The notes beneath the pieces are model-generated. The model searched no databases, had not been told where the DNA came from, and saw only the letters and a program-made list of their open reading frames with translations. A stretch of DNA of 64,000 nucleotides from Prauserella flavalba (GTDB lineage Bacteria; Actinomycetota; Actinomycetes; Mycobacteriales; Pseudonocardiaceae), in NCBI RefSeq assembly GCF_003202235.1, contig NZ_MASU01000009.1, forward strand, positions 64,501-128,500. Reading direction: 5' to 3'. A program made the position numbers and the translations under genes. This document shows, one piece after another, positions 51,030 to 58,930 of the stretch (its first letter is position 1; each line of letters starts with the position of its first letter).

Positions 51030-51278
51030 TCAGAAGGTGGGGAGGAGCTTGCCGGGGACGGCGTTGATCGATCGGATGAGGCCCAGCACGGGAACGCCCA
51101 GCGGAGCGACGGTGTAGACGTTGTGCAGGTCGCTCGTGTCCGGTTCGTCGACGATCACGACGTCGCTCTCCGACGGCGCCGGGCCCGGCGCGGCGGCCAG
51201 TGCGGGCGCGGCGGCGCCCACCACCGCGAGGCCCGCGAGGGCCCCGGTCGCGACGCCTCGCGCGAGGGTCTTCTTCAT
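51030..51278 (-). CDS. Small secreted protein (82 aa)
   Basis: A signal peptide (MKKTLARGVATGALAGLAVV, cleavage near ALAAAP) is followed by an acidic segment (APSESDVVIVDEPDTSDLHN) and a hydrophobic tail (APLGVPVLGLIRSINAVPGK, ending LLPTF). ATG 51278 follows AGGAAGG. The processed form would be only about 45 residues. Together with the next small secreted gene and two large upstream genes it forms an apparent envelope operon. No family is recognised. Confidence 0.75.
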   Translation of the reverse strand: MKKTLARGVATGALAGLAVVGAAAPALAAAPGPAPSESDVVIVDEPDTSDLHNVYTVAPLGVPVLGLIRSINAVPGKLLPTF

Positions 51279-51307
51279 CACGGTACTTTCCTTCCTGGTC
51301 AAGGGAT

Positions 51308-51526
51308 TCAGCCGGCGAGCACGGTCAGGACGCTGTAGATCGGCGCCAGCACGTCGGCCGGCACACCGGCCACAGGGCCGAGCAGCGGGCCGACGTCGGC
51401 GCCGGGCAGCAGCCAGATCGGCGCGGCGGGCTCGGCCGCCGCGACACCACCGGCCAGTCCCAGCGCGCCGGCGGTCAGCGCCAGCGACGCGGCGACGCGC
51501 GCCGCGGCCCTGGTCAACGCGGTCAT
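51308..51526 (-). CDS. Small secreted protein (72 aa)
   Basis: A signal peptide (MTALTRAAARVAASLALTAG, then ALGLAGGVAAAEPAAP) precedes a short hydrophobic peptide of about 37 residues (WLLPGADVGPLLGPVAGVPA, ending VLTVLAG). The ribosome site AGGAGGTGATCGTC is excellent and overlaps the stop of the preceding 599-aa membrane gene. The mature part resembles the hydrophobic end of the neighbouring 82-aa product, so both may assemble at the cell surface. Confidence 0.75.
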   Translation of the reverse strand: MTALTRAAARVAASLALTAGALGLAGGVAAAEPAAPIWLLPGADVGPLLGPVAGVPADVLAPIYSVLTVLAG

Positions 51527-51531
51527 GACGA

Positions 51532-53331
51532 TCACCTCCTCTCGTTCTCCTCGTGCTGTCCGCCCAGGGGAAGGAGCGGAAGACTCACCGGCACGACCGT
51601 GCCGTGCTCGATCCAGTGGCCCGCGCCCTCGCCCGTCATCGCCATGCCCGGCGCGTGAGGCGTGCCCGGATTCATCGGCATCGCGTTGACCTGCGCCGAC
51701 GCGAACACCCTCACCTCGCCGCTCAGCTGCTGACCCTGCGCGGCGAGCCACGCGAGGTAGCCGCCGAGCGTCGGGCGCTCCCCGCCGAAGGCGTTGCCGA
51801 GCCGGACCGTGAAGCTCACCGCCCGTTCCTCGCGCGGATCGAACCGCAGCGGCACCGACGACGTCGCCACCGAGTTCACCACCGGGCTCGTGAGCAGCCA
51901 CGGCGCGAGCTGGATGCCGTAGACGTAGGTCGGGGCCACCTGCTGCAGCCGCGCCGCCCGCGTGGTCGCCGTGTGCGCGGCCTCCCAGCCGCCCACGACC
52001 ACGAGCGCGGCGTCGGCCGCGGGTTCGGCGAGCACCGGCAGCCCGCGACGGCCGGCCTCCTCGCGTACGGCGGCCGCCGCGGCGACACCCCTCGGCGACT
52101 CGTCGCCGGCCAGGGTGATCGCGGGCGTGCCGTGGTCGGCGAGGAAGCCGATCTGCTTGCGCAGCGCGTCGGCGTCGTCCTCCGACAGCGTGTCGGCAGG
52201 GCAGGCGCCGAGCACGGCCCTGGCACCGGCGACGAGCCCGCCCAGCGCCGCCGTGGCGCATTCGGGACCGTCCACACCGGACGCGGATTCGGGTCCGCGC
52301 TCCTCACCGGCGTCGACCTCCACCGAGTCCTCGTCGCCGTCGTGCCGGATCACCAGCTCACTGCGACCCGGCGGCAGGTCCACCTCGGCCCACGTACCGC
52401 CTGCGCCCGAGCGCAGCACGGCGGGCTCGGACAGCCCGCCCTCGACGCCGACGACGAGACCCTCGCCCGCGCTGCCGGGAAAGTGCACGAGGTTGCGGCC
52501 CGGCCGCTGCGGGCTCACGAGCACGGGCACGTCCCGGTCGTGCACCGACACGGTGGCGAGCAGCGGCACCCCGGGCGTGGGCAGCTCGGCGGGCTCCGGG
52601 ACGACGGCGAGCGCGCTCCACGCCACGAAGGCGGCGGCGATCCCGGCCGCACCGAGCCGGTACGCACGGCCGGGGCCGTCCTGCCGCCGCAGGACGAGCA
52701 CGGCGACGACCGTCGCCGCGGCGGGCAGGACGATCACAGCGGCGAGCAGGAGGCCGAACGCGGTCTCGTACAGGCGCCGGTCGGCGCCGAGCCCGGACAG
52801 CCCGAACCGGACCAGCCCGGCCACCGTCAGCAGCACACCGAGGGTGAGCGCGAGCGGCCCTGGACGCACCGACGAACCGCGCCACGCCGAGCGGTTCGCG
52901 CCGAGGGTCACGAGCGCGGCGCCCAGCCACACCGCGGCCCCGCCGACGTAGACCGTGTCGACGGCGAACTCGGGCCCGGAGCGGCCGAGCGCGGTCTCCA
53001 GCACCACGAGCAGCAGCAGCGCGGCCGACACCCAGCGGGCCAGCGGCGGCCTGCCCAGCAGGAGGGGGACGGCGAGCGTGAGCGCCGCATGCACCACGCC
53101 GCCGACGACGTTCACACCCAGCACGGGCACCGAGACGATCGCGAGCGTGGCGGCGAGGCCGCCCGCCGCGCCGGTGGCGAGCACCACCCGGCGCGACGGC
53201 GCGGCGACCGAGGGCCTGAGCAGCCCGGTTCCGGCGACCAGCACGGTGCCGAGCAGCAGGACGAGCCGGATCAGCAGCGCCGTCAGGTCGACGGCGGCGG
53301 AGCCGGTGCTCGCGTGGGGACCGTGATCCAT
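51532..53331 (-). CDS. Polytopic membrane protein with a large soluble C-terminal half
   Basis: A 599-residue protein. The N-terminal 250 residues carry seven to eight spans (LTALLIRLVLLLGTVLVAGT; LETALGRSGPEFAVDTVYVG; WLGAALVTLGA), an arrangement reminiscent of CopD-type copper proteins. The C-terminal 340 residues are predicted outside and include CATAALGGLVAGARAVLGAC, a possible disulfide, and the Met/His-rich VNAMPMNPGTPHAPGMAMTG. The Met/His cluster could bind copper. It may belong to the DUF6239 group, but I am not certain of that. It lies in one operon with the upstream secreted 611-aa protein and two small secreted proteins. Confidence 0.7.
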   Translation of the reverse strand: MDHGPHASTGSAAVDLTALLIRLVLLLGTVLVAGTGLLRPSVAAPSRRVVLATGAAGGLAATLAIVSVPVLGVNVVGGVVHAALTLAVPLLLGRPPLARWVSAALLLLVVLETALGRSGPEFAVDTVYVGGAAVWLGAALVTLGANRSAWRGSSVRPGPLALTLGVLLTVAGLVRFGLSGLGADRRLYETAFGLLLAAVIVLPAAATVVAVLVLRRQDGPGRAYRLGAAGIAAAFVAWSALAVVPEPAELPTPGVPLLATVSVHDRDVPVLVSPQRPGRNLVHFPGSAGEGLVVGVEGGLSEPAVLRSGAGGTWAEVDLPPGRSELVIRHDGDEDSVEVDAGEERGPESASGVDGPECATAALGGLVAGARAVLGACPADTLSEDDADALRKQIGFLADHGTPAITLAGDESPRGVAAAAAVREEAGRRGLPVLAEPAADAALVVVGGWEAAHTATTRAARLQQVAPTYVYGIQLAPWLLTSPVVNSVATSSVPLRFDPREERAVSFTVRLGNAFGGERPTLGGYLAWLAAQGQQLSGEVRVFASAQVNAMPMNPGTPHAPGMAMTGEGAGHWIEHGTVVPVSLPLLPLGGQHEENERR

Positions 53332-53401
53332 GAGGGGTTCTTCCCGTTGTTCCAGGGGGTCGCGGATGCCGCGACCGGCACCCGCGACCCCGGTGATCCG
53401 G

Positions 53402-55237
53402 CTACTTCACGTCCGCGTCGGCGACGACGAACAGCTCCGAGTGCGGCTTCGCGTTGCCGAAGTCGCCGTGCGGCCAGGACTTCCGGTTGAAGTTGATGCC
53501 CACCTGCCCGGTGAACTCGTCGCGGAAGTTCTCGTCGACCGCGACGCTGCCGTCCTCGCCCAGGTTCAGCATGTTGACCTTGTGGTCACCGTCCAAACCG
53601 GACCGCGCGACGAAGTAGTTGGACACCGCGAGCCGGGTCGGGCGGTCGGTCTCCGTGTACAGGCCGTCGTCGTCGAGCACGAAGTTGTCGTAGGCGCCCC
53701 AGTGCGGGCCCGCTCCCGGCGTGCCGGGGTTGATCGGCGCCGCGCCCGCGACGGTCGGGCAGTCGGCCTCGGCACCGCCCTGCTCGGACTCGGTGATCGT
53801 GTCGATCCTGCACTCGAAGTCCGTGCCCGCCGCGAGCAGCTTCTGGATGTCCAGCACGTAGACACCGCCGGTCGCCCCCGGGTCGTCGGGGCCGAGCGTG
53901 CCCTTCTGCCTGCCGGTGATGGCGCGGTAGAGGAAGCGGTCGTCGGGGCTCGTCTGGATCCACCCGCCGTTGGAGCTCGACCCGACGCTGTCGTTGCCGG
54001 GGTAGATGCTCTTGCTCGCGGCGCCGTCGTCGAACACCTGCGTCCAGCGTGGCGCGGGCGCGGTGATGTCCGGTGTGTAGAACACCGCGCCGCCCTGCAT
54101 GGTCTGGGCGAACGCACCCTTGTGGCCGGGCAGGTTGGTGACGGTGGTCTCCATGACGGCGCGGCTCTCGGCGTAGAGCGGGTCGGCCTTCGCGGCGCGC
54201 GGGCCGTCCGGCAAGTACGAGACCGACTTGAGCCTCGGCGCGTTGCGGTCGGAGATGTCCCACGTGCGGACGGTCGGCCTGCGCAGGTACGGCGAGGGCT
54301 GCTTGACCGGGTCGAGGATGATGTTCCTCGGCTCGGCGTAGTCGCTCGTGACGAGCGTGTCGAGGTCCTCGCGCGCCTGGATGCCGTGCGGGTTGGCGCA
54401 CGTGGCCTGACCGAGCGTGGGCAGGTTCTCGCACAGCTTCTCGTTGTCGCCCTGCGGCGTCGCCGCGGACGTCTGCGAGAGCACCTGCCCGTTCTCGTCG
54501 AACCGGATCACGGCGCCGGGGCTGCCCGCGAAACCGTTGCTCAGCACGGTCTGACCGTTCTCGTAGGTGTAGGGGCCGGGGGCGACCGGCCCGCCCATGT
54601 AGGTGCCGTAGGCGGTGCCGTCCTCGAGCACCCAGTACGCGTCGGGCACGGAGCCGCCCAGCGTCTGCGTCGGCAGGCTGATGCCCTTGAGCTTCAGCTC
54701 GGGCAGGGCGCTGACGTCGAACGCGTAGGTGGCCGCGGCGAACAGCGCGCCCGCGTAGATCGTGTCGCCCTTGTGCCACACGTACTGCATGTGGTGCGGT
54801 TCGTTCTCCACGAGCGGCCCGACGGTCGCGGTGTTCACCACCTTGCCGTACGTGGACGATCCCGGCGTCGCGTCGATGACGGCGAGGAAGTCGGGGCCGG
54901 GCAAGGCGTTCTTCACCTTGTTCAGCCCGCCCGCGATGGTGCCCGGGAGGTTCTTGACGTCCTTCACCACGGTGTCGGCGATGTTCTCGTCACCGGCCCA
55001 CACCAGCAGCCATTTCTTGCGCTGGCCCTCCTGTGCGGCGCTGCGGGCCACGTCGGACACGACATGGTTCTCCACCCAGTACCGATTGCCGTCGGCGGCG
55101 GTCTTCGCGTCGGTGAACACGTCGACATCGGCATAGGCGCCGGCGCCGGACCCCGTGTAGGTGAGTGCCCCGGCGGCGAGCACCGCCGCGAGCACACCTG
55201 TCAGCCCTTTTCGCCACAGGGGCGATTTCCTTGACAT
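53402..55237 (-). CDS. Secreted SBP56-like (methanethiol-oxidase-like) beta-propeller protein
   Basis: A 611-residue exported protein with a Sec-type signal (RKGLTGVLAAVLAAGALTYT). The body contains PHHMQYVWHKGDTIYAGALF, CANPHGIQAREDLDTLVTSD, RTWDISDRNAPRLKSVSYLP and ending VGINFNRKSWPHGDFGNAKP. These recall selenium-binding-protein/methanethiol oxidase (SBP56) propellers, whose His residues bind copper (HMQ, PHGI). Similarity is partial and the catalytic role is unproven. ATG 55237 follows GGAGAG. As first gene of the operon it sits with a Met/His-rich membrane protein, consistent with a copper-linked envelope function. Confidence 0.6.
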   Translation of the reverse strand: MSRKSPLWRKGLTGVLAAVLAAGALTYTGSGAGAYADVDVFTDAKTAADGNRYWVENHVVSDVARSAAQEGQRKKWLLVWAGDENIADTVVKDVKNLPGTIAGGLNKVKNALPGPDFLAVIDATPGSSTYGKVVNTATVGPLVENEPHHMQYVWHKGDTIYAGALFAAATYAFDVSALPELKLKGISLPTQTLGGSVPDAYWVLEDGTAYGTYMGGPVAPGPYTYENGQTVLSNGFAGSPGAVIRFDENGQVLSQTSAATPQGDNEKLCENLPTLGQATCANPHGIQAREDLDTLVTSDYAEPRNIILDPVKQPSPYLRRPTVRTWDISDRNAPRLKSVSYLPDGPRAAKADPLYAESRAVMETTVTNLPGHKGAFAQTMQGGAVFYTPDITAPAPRWTQVFDDGAASKSIYPGNDSVGSSSNGGWIQTSPDDRFLYRAITGRQKGTLGPDDPGATGGVYVLDIQKLLAAGTDFECRIDTITESEQGGAEADCPTVAGAAPINPGTPGAGPHWGAYDNFVLDDDGLYTETDRPTRLAVSNYFVARSGLDGDHKVNMLNLGEDGSVAVDENFRDEFTGQVGINFNRKSWPHGDFGNAKPHSELFVVADADVK

Positions 55238-55527
55238 TCGAACTCTCCGGTTCTCAGGACAACCGTTGAAATGAATTGCCGCGCCGACCCCGGGGCGCGA
55301 CGAGGAACGAGCGGATCAACGGGAAATTGTTCCGCTCGGAAAGAAACACTCAGGCGGCCTCGGAGGTGGGGAAGCCCGTCGCTGCCGGAATTCGACAAAC
55401 ACTCGCACAAAATGCGCGAACGAGATCGCCATGCGCGGGATCATGGCGGCCCCGGTTAACGGCTGTCAATTCGATGTCAAAGATTGGGATTAACGCGAAC
55501 GAGTGAAAAAGGGTTGGGTTCTTACTG

Positions 55528-55570
55528 AAAGAAATGCCGCGCCCCGCCGGTATGACCGGCCGGACGCGGC
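55528..55570 (-). terminator. Terminator of the glutathione peroxidase gene
   Basis: On the reverse strand an outer GCCGCG / CGCGGC stem and inner GCCGGT / ACCGGC stem around CAT are followed by ATTTCTTTC. It begins 39 bases past the gpx stop. The remaining 55238-55527, upstream of the secreted 611-aa gene, is comparatively A/T-rich and holds its promoter region. I see no gene and no clear consensus promoter there. Confidence 0.6.
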
Positions 55571-55608
55571 GAGTACAAAGAGGACAGTGGGGTGGCGCCC
55601 CGCCGGTG

Positions 55609-56097
<489 letters not shown>

Positions 56098-56121
56098 GAT
56101 CCCGACCCTACCCGCGGCACC

Positions 56122-56178
56122 CCGCAGTGAAGGCCACCTTCACTGCGTTCAACGCAGTGAAGGTGGCCTTCACTGCGG
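56122..56178. repeat. Nested palindromic intergenic repeat, copy 5 (overlaps trxA stop)
   Basis: The longest perfect copy: 28 + 1 + 28 bases with inner CAGTGAAGG / CCTTCACTG hairpins. Its last bases overlap the 3' end of the thioredoxin gene, whose final codons CCG CAG TGA are the start of the reverse-strand repeat. The repeat therefore supplies the stop codon. Between trxA and gpx it could terminate or attenuate readthrough. Confidence 0.9.
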
Positions 56179-56529
56179 TCGTGGCGGGTTCAGTGCGTCG
56201 TCCAGCTCGGCGGCCAGGCGGGCCTTCGGCCGCGCGCCCACGATCGTCCGGATCGGGCGCCCGTCCCGGAACAGGATCAGCGTCGGCAGCGACATGACCT
56301 GATAGTCGCGTCCGGTCAACGGGTTCTCGTCGTTGTTGATCTTGCGGATGGTCAGCGACCCCGCGCGTTCGGCCGCGAGCTGCGCGAGCACCGGCGCGAT
56401 CATGTGGCACGGCGGGCACCACTGCGCCCAGAAGTCCACCAGCACGGGCCCCGGCCGCTCGAGCACCTCGGCGCGAAAGGTCTCGTCGGTCACGGCGAGC
56501 ACCTCGCCGGTCACGTCTGCCGTGGTCAT
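56170..56529 (-). CDS. trxA: Thioredoxin with WCPPC active site
   Basis: A 119-residue thioredoxin fold protein: VLVDFWAQWCPPCHMIAPVL with active site WCPPC (37-41), the cis-proline loop VMSLPTLILFRDG and the ending ARLAAELDDALN. The second position of the CxxC is Pro rather than the usual Gly, which tends to shift redox potential. ATG 56529 follows AGGAGAGCC and overlaps the MerR stop by ATGA, so it is co-translated with its probable regulator. The stop is provided by palindrome copy 5. Confidence 0.92.
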   Translation of the reverse strand: MTTADVTGEVLAVTDETFRAEVLERPGPVLVDFWAQWCPPCHMIAPVLAQLAAERAGSLTIRKINNDENPLTGRDYQVMSLPTLILFRDGRPIRTIVGARPKARLAAELDDALNPPRPQ

Positions 56530-56939
56530 CGGCTCTCCTGTTCGTTCGGTGGTGGCGCGCTGCCGGGCACGACACAGGGCAGCGGGCGGCGCGCGAGCGC
56601 CGACGCGAGCTTGGCGACGAGGCCCGAGCGCACCTCGCCGAGCTGGGTCAGCAGCGCGTCCACCTCGGCGAGCTTGCGTTCGTAGACCTCGATCGAGTCG
56701 GCGCACGAGTCGCCCGTCTCGTGCCCGGCACGCAGGCACCCGACGAACGGCCTCGTGTCGTCGAGGCTCAGCCCCACGGCCTGCAACGTGAGGATCTCGC
56801 CGACAAGGCGGACGTGCTCCTCGCCGTACTCCCGGTAGCCGTTCGCGGCCCTGGGCGCCGTGAGCAGTCCCTGCGACTCGTAGAAGCGCAGTGCCCTGGT
56901 CGTCGTCCCCGCCCGCCGGGCGAGCTCGCCGATTCGCAT
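56526..56939 (-). CDS. MerR-family regulator (SoxR-like, Cys-containing)
   Basis: A 137-residue regulator. The MerR HTH is MRIGELARRAGTTTRALRFY, then ESQGLLTAPRAANGYREYGE. A coiled-coil dimer helix and the segment PFVGCLRAGHETGDSCADSI with two cysteines follow, plus one more near the C-terminus (PLPCVVPG). The cysteine pair suggests thiol or metal sensing. It is the first gene of an operon with thioredoxin. A TAGGCT box 7 bases before the ATG and no ribosome site suggest a leaderless start. Confidence 0.9.
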   Translation of the reverse strand: MRIGELARRAGTTTRALRFYESQGLLTAPRAANGYREYGEEHVRLVGEILTLQAVGLSLDDTRPFVGCLRAGHETGDSCADSIEVYERKLAEVDALLTQLGEVRSGLVAKLASALARRPLPCVVPGSAPPPNEQESR

Positions 56940-56956
56940 GAGAGCGAGCCTAAGGA

Positions 56957-56972
56957 TTGACGTCAGCGTCAA
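56957..56972. promoter_or_regulatory. Dyad between the divergent MerR and VOC genes
   Basis: TTGACG-TCAG-CGTCAA forms a 6-bp dyad in the 79-base gap between the MerR-trxA operon and the VOC gene at 57019. TTGACG on either strand also resembles a -35 box. This is the expected position for MerR autoregulation and control of the divergent gene, but the spacing to the -10 boxes is not the classical 19 bp. Confidence 0.5.
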
Positions 56973-57018
56973 GGCAACCTGGAATGTGGCACAGGTCACA
57001 CAACGAAGGAGAACGACG

Positions 57019-57471
57019 ATGAGCAGGATTTCGAGCTTCCTGTGGTTCACCGACCAGGCTGAGGAGGCTGCAGGCTACTACGTGTCCCTCGTGCCCGGCT
57101 CGAAGGTCGGCGAGGTGACCAGAGGCCCCGACGGCAAGGTCCTGTTCGTGACCTTCGAGCTCGACGGCCAGCGGTTCGTCGCACTCAACGGCGGGCCGCA
57201 GTTCCCTCCGACGGAGGCCTTCTCGATCTTCGTCACCTGCGACTCGCAGGCCGAGGTCGACGAGCGGTGGAACACGCTCACCGCGGAGGGGGAAGAGGGA
57301 CAGTGCGGCTGGCTCAAGGACCGCTACGGGGTGTCCTGGCAGATCGTGCCGCGCAGGCAGCTCGAGCTGCTCAACGACCCCGACCCCGAGCGGGCCCGGC
57401 GGGCCATGGACGCCATGCTGGGCATGCGGAAGCTGGACGTGGCCGCGCTGGAGGCCGCGGCGCGGGGCTGA
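57019..57471 (+). CDS. PhnB-like VOC-superfamily protein
   Basis: A 150-residue protein of the 3-demethylubiquinone-methyltransferase-like PhnB class: ISSFLWFTDQAEEAAGYYVS, LFVTFELDGQRFVALNGGPQ and FVTCDSQAEVDERWNTLTAE, then QCGWLKDRYGVSWQIVPRRQ. The ATG is preceded by GAAGGAGAACG. It is divergent from the MerR gene and 19 bases upstream of a second VOC protein. The substrate is unknown. Confidence 0.9.
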   Translation: MSRISSFLWFTDQAEEAAGYYVSLVPGSKVGEVTRGPDGKVLFVTFELDGQRFVALNGGPQFPPTEAFSIFVTCDSQAEVDERWNTLTAEGEEGQCGWLKDRYGVSWQIVPRRQLELLNDPDPERARRAMDAMLGMRKLDVAALEAAARG

Positions 57472-57490
57472 CGCCTGGCACGGTGAACGC

Positions 57491-57853
57491 ATGAACGCGC
57501 CACTCACCCTCGGCACCGTGGTACTCGGCGTCGACGACGTCCCCCGCGCGATCCGGTTCTGGACGGCCGCGCTCGGCTTCGTCCTGCGCGAGGAGCCCGA
57601 CGACACGTGGGCCGTGCTGGTGCCGCCCGATCGCGGCGGCACCGGGATCGCGCTGGGCAAGAGCATGTCGCAGGTGCAGCGCCATCCCCGCGTGCACCTC
57701 GACCTCTACGCCCAGGATCAGGCGGCCGAGGTGGAGCGGCTGCTGAGCCTCGGTGCGACGCGCGTGGACTGGGACCGCTACCCCGCCGACCCCGACTTCG
57801 TCGTGCTGGCCGACCCGGACGGCAACCGCTTCTGCGTCGTCGACAAGGGCTGA
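57491..57853 (+). CDS. Glyoxalase/bleomycin-resistance (VOC) protein
   Basis: A 120-residue VOC protein: LGTVVLGVDDVPRAIRFWTA, then HPRVHLDLYAQDQAAEVERL and the ending VVLADPDGNRFCVVDKG, a typical closing strand of the fold. His in VHLDLY and Glu in AAEVERLL are candidate metal ligands. It is translated from an ATG 19 bases after the previous VOC gene, so the two form an operon. Confidence 0.9.
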   Translation: MNAPLTLGTVVLGVDDVPRAIRFWTAALGFVLREEPDDTWAVLVPPDRGGTGIALGKSMSQVQRHPRVHLDLYAQDQAAEVERLLSLGATRVDWDRYPADPDFVVLADPDGNRFCVVDKG

Positions 57854-57867
57854 GGTCCGATCCGGAG

Positions 57868-57898
57868 TTGACCTGGAGCGCGCTCCAGGATCTAGCGT
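57868..57898 (+). promoter_or_regulatory. MerR-type promoter upstream of the LLM oxidoreductase
   Basis: A -35 box TTGACC (57868-57873), a 19-bp spacer (57874-57892) and a -10 box TAGCGT (57893-57898). The perfect 16-bp palindrome CTGGAGCGCGCTCCAG (57873-57888) fills the spacer. An over-long spacer with an internal dyad is the hallmark of MerR-activated promoters. The dyad differs from the one at 56957, so the regulator may be a different MerR protein encoded elsewhere. Confidence 0.75.
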
Positions 57899-57934
57899 GA
57901 CGGGAGGATTCGTCTACGGGTAAAGGGGATTTTC

Positions 57935-58804
57935 ATGGAGCTCGGTTTCCACGTGCCGAACTTCGAGATCGACGGCGGCAACACCGCCATCGCCGGTGAG
58001 CTCGCCAGGGTGGGCGCCGCGGCGGAAAGCTCGGGGGCCACCTGGCTGTCGTTCATGGACCACTTCTTCCAGATCGAGCCCGTCGGCCTCCCGGCCGAGG
58101 CGCACATGCTGGAGGGCTACACCACGCTCGGTTTCCTGGCCGCGCACACGTCCACGATCGAGCTGGGTCTGCTCGTCACCGGCGTGACCTACCGGCATCC
58201 CGGGCTGCTCGCCAAGATCGTCACCACGCTCGACGTGCTCTCCGGGGGACGGGCCGCGCTGGGCATCGGCGCCGCCTGGTACGAGCGCGAGCATCAGGGC
58301 CTCGGCGTGCCGTTCCCGCCGGTCGCGGAGCGGTTCGAGCGGCTGGAGGAGACGCTGCGCATCTGCGGGCAGATGTGGGATCCGGAGAACAACGGACCCT
58401 TCGAGGGCCAGCACTACCGGCTGGCCGAGACGCTCTGCTCCCCGCAGCCGGTGCACCGGCCCCGCGTGCTCATCGGCGGCGGCGGCGAGCGCAAGACGCT
58501 GCGCCTGGTGGCCCGGTACGGGGACGCGTGCAACCTGTTCGGATCCTCGCCGGAGGAGGTGGAGCACAAGCTCGACGTGCTGCGCCGGCACTGCGACGAC
58601 GTCGGCCGCGACTACGACGAGATCCGCAAGACGGTGCTGGTGCACGATCCGCGGCCGGACGAGGGCGACGAGTTCGTGCGCGCGATGGCGCCGTTCGCGA
58701 AACTGGGCGTGCACACCGCGATCGTCATGCCTCCCGGCGGCGCACCCGCCGCGTGGATCGACCGGGTGGCGCCCGTGGTGCCGAAGCTCGCCGAGCTGAG
58801 CTAG
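57935..58804 (+). CDS. LLM-class F420-dependent oxidoreductase
   Basis: A 289-residue TIM-barrel enzyme of the luciferase-like monooxygenase superfamily: MELGFHVPNFEIDGG, GATWLSFMDHFFQIEPVGLP, TSTIELGLLVTGVTYRHPGL and VTTLDVLSGGRAALGIGAAW, followed by the glycine-rich phosphate site RPRVLIGGGGERKTLRLVAR. In actinobacteria these usually use F420. The gene lies behind a MerR-type promoter. Confidence 0.92.
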   Translation: MELGFHVPNFEIDGGNTAIAGELARVGAAAESSGATWLSFMDHFFQIEPVGLPAEAHMLEGYTTLGFLAAHTSTIELGLLVTGVTYRHPGLLAKIVTTLDVLSGGRAALGIGAAWYEREHQGLGVPFPPVAERFERLEETLRICGQMWDPENNGPFEGQHYRLAETLCSPQPVHRPRVLIGGGGERKTLRLVARYGDACNLFGSSPEEVEHKLDVLRRHCDDVGRDYDEIRKTVLVHDPRPDEGDEFVRAMAPFAKLGVHTAIVMPPGGAPAAWIDRVAPVVPKLAELS

Positions 58805-58833
58805 CACCGGGGCACTGACGCGGCCACCCAACC

Positions 58834-58930
58834 GCGGTGAAGGCCACCTTGCCTGCGCCCGCTCGTCTCCCCCACCACCCAAGCGGAGGCGCTGCGCCGG
58901 TTGAACGCAGTGAAGGTGGCCTTCACCGCA
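58834..58930. repeat. Split relic of the nested palindrome, copy 6 (overlaps MHYT gene stop)
   Basis: The outer halves survive: GCGGTGAAGGCCACCTT at 58834-58850 and its exact complement at 58913-58929. The right arm continues inward to GTTGAACGCAGTG, while the left arm is followed by unrelated sequence, leaving about 60 bases between them. Its right end carries the TGA stop of the MHYT gene (CGG TGA on the reverse strand). It looks like a copy that acquired an insertion and is decaying. Confidence 0.75.
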
